NCBI GenBank assembly: GCA_019694875.1
Contig: JAIBBC010000001.1
Location: 372,001 to 436,000 of the forward strand
Source: Cyclobacteriaceae bacterium
GTDB lineage: Bacteria > Bacteroidota > Bacteroidia > Cytophagales > Cyclobacteriaceae
DNA: 64,000 bases
Reading direction: 5' to 3'
Shown in pieces: positions 8,751 to 17,108 of this stretch. Made by a program: the position numbers and the translations under genes. The notes under the pieces were generated by a model, which worked only from the letters and a program-made list of their open reading frames with translations, had not been told where the DNA came from and did not search any database. The number at the start of each line of letters is the position of its first letter. Within the stretch, counting starts at the first letter, position 1.

Positions 8751-10511
8751 TTAGCGATTCACCTCCACAGCATCCTTCTCACCAATCTGCTGACGCCACA
8801 TGGCGTAGTACAGTCCTTTCTCAGCAAGCAGATCGTAGTGACGGCCTGACTCGATAATGTTCCCGCGTTCCAGCACGAAAATTTTATCGGCATGCATGAT
8901 GGTAGACAACCGGTGCGCAATCAAAATAGTAATATGATCCTTAATGATCGACACTTCACGGATCGTTTCAGTAATCTCTTCTTCGGTTATGGAATCAAGC
9001 GAGGATGTGGCTTCATCAAACACCAAAATGTCCGGCTGACGAAGCAGCGCGCGTGCGATTGATAACCGTTGCTTCTCCCCACCCGAAACTTTCACTCCGC
9101 CTTCACCAATAACCGTATCCAGTCCTTTGTCGGCACGATCCAGCAACGACTGGCATGCGGCTTTCTTTAAAACTTCCATGCATTCTTCATCCGTAGCATC
9201 CGGACGTACAAAAAGCAGGTTCTCACGAATTGTCCCGGAAAATAATTGCGTATCCTGCGTTACGAATCCGATTTTGTTACGAAGTTCATTCAGATCAATC
9301 TCCGTTCCCGGTACATTATTATAGAGTACGCGACCTTCCTTTGGAGCGTACAGTCCCACGAGAAGTTTCACCAGCGTTGTTTTCCCCGAACCTGACGGGC
9401 CGACAAACGCAATAGTCTGACCGTTATTTGTTGAAAACGAAATGTTGTTCAGTGCATTCGTGCGTGCCGATTGATGCTTGAAGCTTACGTGATCAAAGCT
9501 CAGGTTGGTGATTCGGCCTACCTGAACCGGATTTTCGGGTCTCGCCTCTTTCGGAAGATTGATGATGCGATTAAAGTTGAGCAGCGAAACTTCAGCTTCG
9601 CGATACGCGATAATCACGTTACCCAATTCCTGAACCGGGTTGAACAAGAAGAATGAATAAAACAAGAACGTAAAATACTGGCCGGGTGTAAGCTCGTTGT
9701 TAAAAATCAGCAGCAGCAAAATCACCACCATCACGCTTCTAACAAAGTTTACGGTTGTCCCCTGGAGAAAACTCATGCTGCGAACATGTTTTACTTTCTT
9801 CAGTTCGAGGCCAAGAATTTTATAAGTGGTGTTATTTAACCGGTTGATCTCCTGGTTAGCAAGACCGAGGCTTTTTACAAGTTCAATGTTCCTAAGCGAT
9901 TCCGTTGTCGAGCCGGCAAGCGCAGTAGTTTCTTTAACAATACTTTTCTGAACGGTTTTGATTTTGCGGCTCAGCAGCCAACTGGTTAACGCAATGATCG
10001 GAACTGCAGCGAAGTACACGAGTGTCACTTTGTAACTCACGGTCAACGAATAGATCACTACAAACACCATCCCTACCAAACTGGCAAACAACACGCTGAT
10101 GAATGACGTAATGAACTTCTCGGAGTCCGTACGCACTTTCTGCAAAATGCCCAGCGTTTCCCCGCTGCGCTGGTCTTCAAACGTCTGATATGGCAACTCG
10201 AGGGAATGCTTCAGCCCATCGGCATACATTTTCGCTCCCAGCTTTTGCACCACGATGCTGGTAAAGTAATCCTGCAGGTTTTTAGCAATCCGCGATACCA
10301 TGGCGGCACCAATCGCCAAGCCTACCAGCGACAGGATTCCCATCGTAAAGGCATGACGGTCAAGCACATCTTTCTTCTCTATAAAATTGTCGACAATACG
10401 GCCGGTAATGTGCGGATCGAGCAGGGAGAAAACCTGGTTAATCGCTGCCAGAAACAAGGCAAGCGCAACCAGACCTTTATAATTCTTTAAATAGTTCAGG
10501 AGTATTTTCAT
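8751..10511 (-). CDS. MsbA-type ABC exporter (fused membrane and ATPase domains)
   Basis: 586 residues: an N-terminal six-helix ABC_membrane domain (about 15-300) and a C-terminal nucleotide-binding domain (about 335-570). Visible ATPase motifs are Walker A GPSGSGKTT (near 372), signature SGGEKQR (near 474), Walker B ILVFDEATSSLD (near 500) and the H-loop IAHRLST (near 532). As a half-transporter it should work as a homodimer in the inner membrane; members of this group export lipids, peptides or drugs, and the substrate cannot be told from sequence. It is a single gene with no partner half-transporter next to it. Confidence 0.9.
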   Translation of the reverse strand: MKILLNYLKNYKGLVALALFLAAINQVFSLLDPHITGRIVDNFIEKKDVLDRHAFTMGILSLVGLAIGAAMVSRIAKNLQDYFTSIVVQKLGAKMYADGLKHSLELPYQTFEDQRSGETLGILQKVRTDSEKFITSFISVLFASLVGMVFVVIYSLTVSYKVTLVYFAAVPIIALTSWLLSRKIKTVQKSIVKETTALAGSTTESLRNIELVKSLGLANQEINRLNNTTYKILGLELKKVKHVRSMSFLQGTTVNFVRSVMVVILLLLIFNNELTPGQYFTFLFYSFFLFNPVQELGNVIIAYREAEVSLLNFNRIINLPKEARPENPVQVGRITNLSFDHVSFKHQSARTNALNNISFSTNNGQTIAFVGPSGSGKTTLVKLLVGLYAPKEGRVLYNNVPGTEIDLNELRNKIGFVTQDTQLFSGTIRENLLFVRPDATDEECMEVLKKAACQSLLDRADKGLDTVIGEGGVKVSGGEKQRLSIARALLRQPDILVFDEATSSLDSITEEEITETIREVSIIKDHITILIAHRLSTIMHADKIFVLERGNIIESGRHYDLLAEKGLYYAMWRQQIGEKDAVEVNR

Positions 10512-10683
10512 GCCAGGAGGGATTTTACGGAAAATGAAAGGAACAAGGTTCTGAAAAAGTTCCGGTATTCAAACGTTTTCGTGATTTCCGAACAGTTGTA
10601 TGGGTGATACATTTTTCTGAACAAATTTTGAAGCGAACTCGTTTACAGGGTTTGGCAGACTTTCGCAAATGAAGTGTTTGTTC

Positions 10684-10691
10684 TATTTTTG
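10684..10691 (+). promoter_or_regulatory. Candidate -7 box (TATTTTTG)
   Basis: TATTTTTG fits the Bacteroidota -7 consensus TAnnTTTG and lies 46 bases upstream of the TTG start of the small secreted protein at 10737. No TTG was found at a standard -33 spacing, so this is only a candidate promoter for the small gene and possibly the efflux operon. Confidence 0.35.
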
Positions 10692-10736
10692 CATGCGAAT
10701 CGGGTCGGCTATACTCTAAACCCTTTGATTTAAGCT

Positions 10737-11081
10737 TTGAAACCCCTGTTTAAATATCCTGCAACGCTGCTTATTTTGCTGCTGGTTGGGTACACCCAGG
10801 TGTTTGCACGCGCCTACCAGGCTGATCTCGGGCCAACTCCGATTAAAAAAGGGTCTGATTTAAATCATGTTCAGGCACCTGCCGAAAAGCAGGCCGGCTT
10901 CGAAAGCTATTATTTTGAGGAAGAGGAGAACAGACGTGATGACAACGTTTCGTTCGACTTCCTGTGCACCGACTTATCTCTTTTTTATTTCCACGGTATT
11001 AAATGCGCTTCGAATTTCAGCGATCATTTATCCGTTCCTTTCTTTTTCAAGTCTCCATTATTCAGGGTTCTCAGATTATGA
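10737..11081 (+). CDS. Small secreted protein of unknown function
   Basis: 114 residues starting at a TTG codon (MKPLFKYPATLLILLLVGYT), which opens a convincing signal peptide with a cleavage region near QVFARA. The mature part is acidic in the middle (ESYYFEEEENRRDD) and rich in Phe near the end (FSDHLSVPFFFKSPLF). No family is recognised. It precedes the RND efflux operon in the same direction, with a 157-base gap before the membrane-fusion gene in which I see no clear signal. The signal peptide supports a real gene; the start codon and function are uncertain. Confidence 0.5.
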   Translation: MKPLFKYPATLLILLLVGYTQVFARAYQADLGPTPIKKGSDLNHVQAPAEKQAGFESYYFEEEENRRDDNVSFDFLCTDLSLFYFHGIKCASNFSDHLSVPFFFKSPLFRVLRL

Positions 11082-11238
11082 GACCGGTTGAATAGGTAAT
11101 CTCCGTTACCTGTTCATTAACGCTTTACATTGTTCGTGGCACTGCGCGTAACGCTGATGCCGTGTGCATTTTCCAAGGCTAATATCTCTTTTCAAAATTA
11201 TACATCAACACAATCTATTGTTTTTAACAATTAACACT

Positions 11239-12327
11239 ATGACGAGTAAAATTCTCATGTTTATGTGTCTGTGCGCAGTGCTTGGATTCACCAGCTGCGG
11301 GTCACATAAGGAAGAACATGAATCAGAAACCCGCTTCCTGGTAACAAGCCCACTGAAAAAAGATACAGTGGTCACCCGCACCTATGTGTGCCAAATCCGT
11401 GCTATCCAGCACATCGAGCTTCGCTCACGCGAAAGCGGTTACCTTGAAAAAATTTATGTAGACGAAGGTCAGTTTGTAAAAAAAGGCCAACTGATGTTTC
11501 AAATCATGCCGCTGCTTTTCAAGGCCGAAGTGCAAAAAGCAGAAGCCGAAGCACGGTTTGCCGAAATTGAATACTTAAACACCAAGCAGCTTGCCGACAG
11601 CAACGTGGTTTCTCCTAATGAGCTTGCGCTGGCACAAGCCAAATTCGATAAAGCAAAAGCTGAAGTGGCTTTAACAAAAGTTCACCTTGGCTTTACTGAA
11701 ATCAAAGCGCCTTTCAACGGCATTATGGACCGCTTCTATGTGCGGGAAGGTAGTTTGGTAAACGAAGAAGACCTGCTCACGATGCTGTCTGACAACAGCG
11801 AAATGTGGGTGTACTTCAACGTGCCCGAAGCTGAATACCTCAATTATAAAATCAGCGCCAAGAAAGACAGTTTGATGCGCGTGAATCTGCAAATGGCCAA
11901 CAACCAGGTATTTGAATATCCGGGCGTGGTAAGGGCAATCGAAGCGGATTTTAACAACGAAACCGGTAACATCGCTTTCCGTGCAACTTTCCCGAATCCA
12001 AAGGGATTGCTCCGTCACGGTGAAACCGGTAACGTGCTTGCATCAGCACCTTACAGAAATGCATTGATCATTCCGCAAAAAGCAACGTTCGAAATTCTTG
12101 AAAAGAAATATGTTTTTGTAGTCGATAAAGACAATGTAATCCATCAGAGAGAAATCACGATCGCAGAAGAAATGCCCGACATCTATATCATTAAGGACGG
12201 CATAACAGCAAACGACAAGATCATCCTGGAGGGAATTCGTAAAGTGCGTGACGGGGAGAAGATCGGGGAGTACAAGTACGAAGATCCCAAGTCGGTTGTG
12301 AGCCACCTGAAGGTTTATGTTGAATAA
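11239..12327 (+). CDS. RND efflux membrane-fusion protein (AcrA/MexA family), lipoprotein
   Basis: 362 residues from the ATG at 11239; an upstream extension of 25 residues is possible but would bury the signal peptide. The start gives a lipoprotein signal, MTSKILMFMCLCAVLGFTSC, with lipidation at Cys20. The rest shows the family order: beta-barrel and lipoyl segments (SGYLEKIYVDEGQFVKKGQL), an alpha-helical hairpin (AEVQKAEAEARFAEIEYL...ALAQAKFDKAKAEVALTK), the second lipoyl half (IKAPFNGIMDRFYVREGSLV) and a membrane-proximal domain. It bridges the inner-membrane pump and the outer-membrane channel encoded directly downstream; 14 bases separate it from the pump gene, so the three form one operon. 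Confidence 0.92.
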   Translation: MTSKILMFMCLCAVLGFTSCGSHKEEHESETRFLVTSPLKKDTVVTRTYVCQIRAIQHIELRSRESGYLEKIYVDEGQFVKKGQLMFQIMPLLFKAEVQKAEAEARFAEIEYLNTKQLADSNVVSPNELALAQAKFDKAKAEVALTKVHLGFTEIKAPFNGIMDRFYVREGSLVNEEDLLTMLSDNSEMWVYFNVPEAEYLNYKISAKKDSLMRVNLQMANNQVFEYPGVVRAIEADFNNETGNIAFRATFPNPKGLLRHGETGNVLASAPYRNALIIPQKATFEILEKKYVFVVDKDNVIHQREITIAEEMPDIYIIKDGITANDKIILEGIRKVRDGEKIGEYKYEDPKSVVSHLKVYVE

Positions 12328-12341
12328 TAAAACCAAAGAAG

Positions 12342-15300
12342 ATGTTTAGTTCATTTATTCACAGGCCGGTATTTGCGATTGTAATTTCCCTGCTCATCCT
12401 GTTTTTGGGAGGCTTGGCGATTAAAATGCTGCCGACCTCACAATTCCCTGAAGTGGCGCCACCCGTAGTAATGGTGAGTGCTTCTTATCCGGGTGCGAGC
12501 GCGAAGTCGCTTGCCGAATCAGTAATTATCCCGCTGGAGCAATCCATCAACGGTGCATGGGGTATGCGTTACATGACGTCCGATGCAACCAGTGCCGGTG
12601 AAGCAAATATCCAGGTGGTGTTTGAGCCCGGAACGGACATCAACCAGGCACTTGTACAGGTCTCGAACCGCGTGCAGCAGGTAACAAACCGTTTGCCGAT
12701 CCTTGTACAGCGTGAAGGGGTAATCATTACTCCGGTTATTCCAAGTATGTTGATGTACGTTAACCTGTACAGCGAAGACAAGAACGCGAACATGAAGTTC
12801 CTCTTCAACTATGCCGGGGTTAACATGGTGCCCGAGTTGCAGCGTATCAACGGTATCGGTCAGGTGAGGATTCTCGGTAGCCGCCAGTACGCGATGCGCG
12901 TTTGGCTGAATCCCGAACGCATGCGTGCGTACTCCATCTCGCCTGACGAAGTTATGGAAGCGCTGGATGAGCAAAGTATCATCGGTAAACCGGGACGTAT
13001 CGGTCGCGGTGACAGCAAACAAGCTGAAGCTCTTGAATATGTACTCGCCTACTCCGACCGTTTCAACGATCCGAAACAATATGAAAACGTAATCATCAAG
13101 GCAAACCCTAACGGTGAATTGCTGAGATTGAAAGACATTGCGTCCGTTACACTGGGTAGTGAGTATTACGATATCTACTCAAACATGAACGGTCACCCAT
13201 CGGCCGCGCTCGTGTTGAAACAGACGTACGGTAGTAATGCCAGCGATGTAATTGCGAAAGTAAAAGCCAAGCTTGACGAGTTGAAAGGATCATTTCCTCC
13301 CGGAATGAAATACGAAATCAGTTATGACGTATCAAACTTCCTGAATGCGTCTATCGACAACGTTATTCACACCCTCCGCGATGCGTTTATTCTCGTGGCG
13401 CTTGTGGTATTCGTGTTCCTGGGCGACTGGCGGTCAACGCTTATCCCGACTCTTGCCGTTCCGGTCTCGCTGATCGGGGCATTCTTCTTCATGCAGGTAT
13501 TCGGACTTACGATCAACATGATCACGTTGTTCGCACTTGTGTTGGCGATTGGTATTGTGGTGGATAACGCGATTGTGGTGGTGGAAGCCGTGCACGCGAA
13601 GATGGAGGAAGAACCTCATCTTTCGCCCTACAAAGCCGTTCAGAAAGTATTGGGTGAAATCAGTGGTGCGGTTATCGCGATTACATTGTTGATGACTGCC
13701 GTGTTCGTTCCGGTAACGTTTATGACCGGTCCGGTTGGTACATTCTATCGCCAGTTCTCCATCACCATGGCATCGTCTATCGTGTTGTCGGGTGTGGTGG
13801 CGCTTACCGTTACACCGGTATTGTGTGCGATCATTTTGAAAAACAATCACGGCAAGCCGCGCAAGAAAACCTGGCTTAACCGTTCGCTCGACAGCTTCAA
13901 CCGCTGGTTCGAAAAGGTTACCGGTAAATATGTGTGGCTGATCGGATTGATTGCTCCGCGAAGGTTGGTTACGCTCGGTATGTTCCTGCTTTTCTCGTTG
14001 GGAATTTTCCTGCTCGCGAATTCACTGCCAACAGGTTTCATTCCGAGTGAAGACCAGGGTATGTTGTATGCCATCATTCAGACGCCTCCGGGGTCGACCC
14101 TTGAACGCACGAATGACCTTTCCAACAAACTCGTTGAGTTGATCAACGAAGTGGAAGGCGTACAATCTGTATCTTCTATCGCAGGTTACGAAGTACTTAC
14201 CGAGGGTCGTGGTTCAAATGCCGGTACATGTTTGATTAACCTCAAACCATGGTCGGACCGTGAAAACTCGATTGCTGACATCATCGAAGAGCTCGAGATA
14301 AAAGCGAAAGAAATTCCCGGAGCGACCATCGAATTCTTTGATCCTCCAGCGGTGCCCGGTTTCGGTGCGGCCGGTGGTTTCTCACTGCAGCTGCTCGACA
14401 AAACAAACTCGGGTGATTACAAGCAGCTTGAAAAAGTTACGAGTGATTTTATGGACGAACTGAAGAAGCGTAAAGAGCTTACCGGTTTGTTCACCTTCTT
14501 CAGCGCGAACTATCCGCAGTATGAAATTGAAATCGACAACCAACTTGCCATGCAAAAAGGCGTAACCATTGGTAACGCCATGAATACGCTGTCAATTTTC
14601 GTGGGTAGTACCTATGAGCTTGGTTTCATCAAGTATCAGCGATTTTTTAAGGTATTCGTGCAGGCTGCTCCTGAATTCAGAAAACTGCCGACTGACGTAC
14701 TGAACCTTTGGGTGAAAAACGATAAAGGTGAAATGGTACCGATGTCAGCCTTCATGAAAATCAAGAAGATGCAGGGCGCGAACGAAATCAACCGTTATAA
14801 CATGTATAACACAGCCGCCATCCGGGGCGGTCCGTCACGCGGATACAGCTCGGGTGAAGCAATTGCTGCTGTAAAAGAAGTTGCTGTAAATCTGCCGCAC
14901 GGTTACGACATCGACTGGGCCGCACTTTCATACGATGAAACAAGACGCGGAAGCGAAGCGATTTACATTTTCATTGTCGTGCTCGTGTTTGCGTACCTCG
15001 TGCTCGCAGCGCAGTACGAAAGCTTTATCATCCCGCTGGTAGTTATTCTATCGCTTCCGGCCGGTGTATTCGGATCGTTCCTGCTAGTCAAGGGAATGGG
15101 GCTCGCGAACGATATCTATGCGCAGGTGGGGCTGGTCATGCTTGTCGGGTTGTTGGGTAAGAATGCGGTGTTGATCGTGGAATTCGCGGTTCAGAAACAG
15201 CGCGCAGGTGCTACCGTTCTGGAAGCAGCGATTGAAGGTGCACGCGTTCGTTTCCGTCCCATCCTGATGACATCGTTCGCGTTCATTGCCGGTTTGATTC

Positions 15301-15548
15301 CGCTCGTATACGCACACGGTGCAGGTGCTATCGGTAACCGTACCATCGGCTCTTCAGCGCTTGGTGGTATGTTGCTCGGTACGGTATTCGGTGTAATCGT
15401 TGTGCCAGGCTTGTACTTCGTGTTCGCCCGCCTGGTGGAAGGCCGTAAGCTTATCCGCGATGAAGAAGGCAGTCCGTTAACCGAAGGCCTCGTGCATTCA
15501 GTAGACAGTTTCCCACAATCAAACGACAGTGACGACCATGAACATTAA
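12342..15548 (+). CDS. RND (HAE1) multidrug efflux pump, inner-membrane subunit
   Basis: 1068 residues, the usual AcrB length, with two six-helix halves and two large periplasmic loops. The N-terminus (FIHRPVFAIVISLLILFLGG) is the first membrane helix. In helix 4 the proton-relay region reads AIGIVVDNAIVVVEA: the first Asp of the AcrB Asp407-Asp408 pair is kept and the second is Asn. The helix 10 Lys is kept in GLLGKNAVLIVEFA. It exports hydrophobic compounds using the proton gradient as a trimer with the fusion protein before it and the TolC-type channel after it. Its stop overlaps the channel gene by 11 bases. Substrate unknown. Confidence 0.95.
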   Translation: MFSSFIHRPVFAIVISLLILFLGGLAIKMLPTSQFPEVAPPVVMVSASYPGASAKSLAESVIIPLEQSINGAWGMRYMTSDATSAGEANIQVVFEPGTDINQALVQVSNRVQQVTNRLPILVQREGVIITPVIPSMLMYVNLYSEDKNANMKFLFNYAGVNMVPELQRINGIGQVRILGSRQYAMRVWLNPERMRAYSISPDEVMEALDEQSIIGKPGRIGRGDSKQAEALEYVLAYSDRFNDPKQYENVIIKANPNGELLRLKDIASVTLGSEYYDIYSNMNGHPSAALVLKQTYGSNASDVIAKVKAKLDELKGSFPPGMKYEISYDVSNFLNASIDNVIHTLRDAFILVALVVFVFLGDWRSTLIPTLAVPVSLIGAFFFMQVFGLTINMITLFALVLAIGIVVDNAIVVVEAVHAKMEEEPHLSPYKAVQKVLGEISGAVIAITLLMTAVFVPVTFMTGPVGTFYRQFSITMASSIVLSGVVALTVTPVLCAIILKNNHGKPRKKTWLNRSLDSFNRWFEKVTGKYVWLIGLIAPRRLVTLGMFLLFSLGIFLLANSLPTGFIPSEDQGMLYAIIQTPPGSTLERTNDLSNKLVELINEVEGVQSVSSIAGYEVLTEGRGSNAGTCLINLKPWSDRENSIADIIEELEIKAKEIPGATIEFFDPPAVPGFGAAGGFSLQLLDKTNSGDYKQLEKVTSDFMDELKKRKELTGLFTFFSANYPQYEIEIDNQLAMQKGVTIGNAMNTLSIFVGSTYELGFIKYQRFFKVFVQAAPEFRKLPTDVLNLWVKNDKGEMVPMSAFMKIKKMQGANEINRYNMYNTAAIRGGPSRGYSSGEAIAAVKEVAVNLPHGYDIDWAALSYDETRRGSEAIYIFIVVLVFAYLVLAAQYESFIIPLVVILSLPAGVFGSFLLVKGMGLANDIYAQVGLVMLVGLLGKNAVLIVEFAVQKQRAGATVLEAAIEGARVRFRPILMTSFAFIAGLIPLVYAHGAGAIGNRTIGSSALGGMLLGTVFGVIVVPGLYFVFARLVEGRKLIRDEEGSPLTEGLVHSVDSFPQSNDSDDHEH

Positions 15549-16971
15549 GAGAATATCGGTGTACGCGGGGATAAGTATGTTATCCCTGTTCTACACGGCC
15601 TGTGTAAAACCAACTGTAGTGCCGCGCGCGGAAAATAAAAACACGCCAACGGCATTCGCATCCGCACAGGATTCAACGAACAGCGCGAGGATTAACTGGC
15701 GCGAGTTCTTTACCGATGCAAACCTCGCAGCATTGATCGACACAGCTCTGAAAAACAATCAGGAGTTGAACATTATTCTGCAGGAGATCAACATCGCAAA
15801 GAACGAAGTGATGATCCGCAAAGGGGAATACCTTCCGTTTATCGATCTGCAGGCTGGTGCCGGAGTTGAGAAATCAAGCCGGAATACCCGCACAGGTTCA
15901 GTAGAAGAAAATCTGGACATTGAGCCCGGTAAAAAGTTTCCCGATCCGCTGCCTGATTTTGTTGTAGCTGCCCGTCTTTCGTGGGAAGTCGATATCTGGA
16001 AGAAATTACGCAACGCCAAAAAGGCGGCCATGATGCGCTACCTCTCTTCAACAGAAGGGAAGAACTTCATGGTAACGCGTTTGATTTCAGAGATTGCCAA
16101 TTCATACTATGAATTGATGGCGCTCGATAACCAGCTGGAAATTCTGAAGAGCAACATTCATATTCAGCAGAATGCGCTTGAGATTGTGAAGCTGCAGAAA
16201 CAAACCGCAAAAGTAACTGAACTCGCGGTGCGCAGGTTCGAAGCTGAATTGCTGAAAAACCAAAGCCGTCAGTATTTCATCGTTCAGCAGATTGTTGAAA
16301 CTGAAAACCGGATCAACTTTTTAGCAGGCCGGTTCCCGCAACCGGTTCAGCGGAATTCGCAAAACTTTAACGATCTCGTGCCAACGATGTTAAAAACCGG
16401 TCTGCCTTCACAACTCCTTGCAAACCGCCCGGATGTGCGTCAGGCGGAACTTGAGCTGGCAGCTAGCAAGCTGGATGTTAAATCCGCGAAAGCGAATTTC
16501 TATCCTTCGTTGTCGATTGATGCCGCGTTGGGATTACAATCGTTCAAAGCATCGTATCTTTTTTCGAAGCCTGAGTCGATGTTCTACACACTTGGCGCTG
16601 GCCTGATCCAGCCGCTGGTGAACCGGAACGCGATTAAGGCTTATTACTACACAGCCAATTCAAAACAGATTCAGGCCGTGTATGAGTATGAGCAGAAAAT
16701 CCTGACCGGATACATCGAGGTAGCAAACCAGTTGTCGAACATCAACAACCTGGAGCAGAGCTACAATCTGCAATCACAGCAGGTGCAGACGTTGAACCAG
16801 TCGACCGACATTTCCATCCAGTTGTTTAAGTCGGCCCGTGCCGATTACATGGAAGTGTTGCTCACGCAGCGCGATGCGCTGGAGTCGAAGTTTGAGTTAA
16901 TTGAAACTAAAAAACAGCAGATGAATGCCGTGGTAAACATGTACCAGGCATTGGGAGGCGGATGGAGATAG
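15538..16971 (+). CDS. TolC/OprM-type outer-membrane efflux lipoprotein (NodT family)
   Basis: 477 residues from the ATG at 15538; a GTG nine bases upstream would add three residues. The signal peptide ends in a lipobox (SMLSLFYTAC), as in OprM/CusC proteins. Two OEP domains follow; the family features are visible in the paired long helices and in LLANRPDVRQAELELAASKLDVKSAKANFYPSLS and the matching C-terminal repeat ending in NMYQALGGGWR. It forms the trimeric outer-membrane channel of the efflux system encoded just upstream and overlaps the pump gene, showing translational coupling. A terminator follows after 21 bases. Confidence 0.93.
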   Translation: MNIKRISVYAGISMLSLFYTACVKPTVVPRAENKNTPTAFASAQDSTNSARINWREFFTDANLAALIDTALKNNQELNIILQEINIAKNEVMIRKGEYLPFIDLQAGAGVEKSSRNTRTGSVEENLDIEPGKKFPDPLPDFVVAARLSWEVDIWKKLRNAKKAAMMRYLSSTEGKNFMVTRLISEIANSYYELMALDNQLEILKSNIHIQQNALEIVKLQKQTAKVTELAVRRFEAELLKNQSRQYFIVQQIVETENRINFLAGRFPQPVQRNSQNFNDLVPTMLKTGLPSQLLANRPDVRQAELELAASKLDVKSAKANFYPSLSIDAALGLQSFKASYLFSKPESMFYTLGAGLIQPLVNRNAIKAYYYTANSKQIQAVYEYEQKILTGYIEVANQLSNINNLEQSYNLQSQQVQTLNQSTDISIQLFKSARADYMEVLLTQRDALESKFELIETKKQQMNAVVNMYQALGGGWR

Positions 16972-16992
16972 CGTTAGGCATCTGACTGTTTT

Positions 16993-17037
16993 AAACGGGT
17001 CTTTGATTTTGAGGTATCGAAGGCCCGTTTTTTATTT
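16993..17037 (+). terminator. Intrinsic terminator of the efflux operon
   Basis: AAACGGGTC ... GGCCCGTTT forms a stem with a G-T pair and a loop of about 20 bases, followed by TTTTTATTTC. It begins 21 bases after the stop of the outer-membrane channel gene and closes the three-gene efflux operon. Confidence 0.8.
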
Positions 17038-17108
17038 CTGTACATTCCGGATTGTACGTCTACAACAATTTTCAAATTTCCGCGTACTTTAGGGAGCATT
17101 GAATTTCG

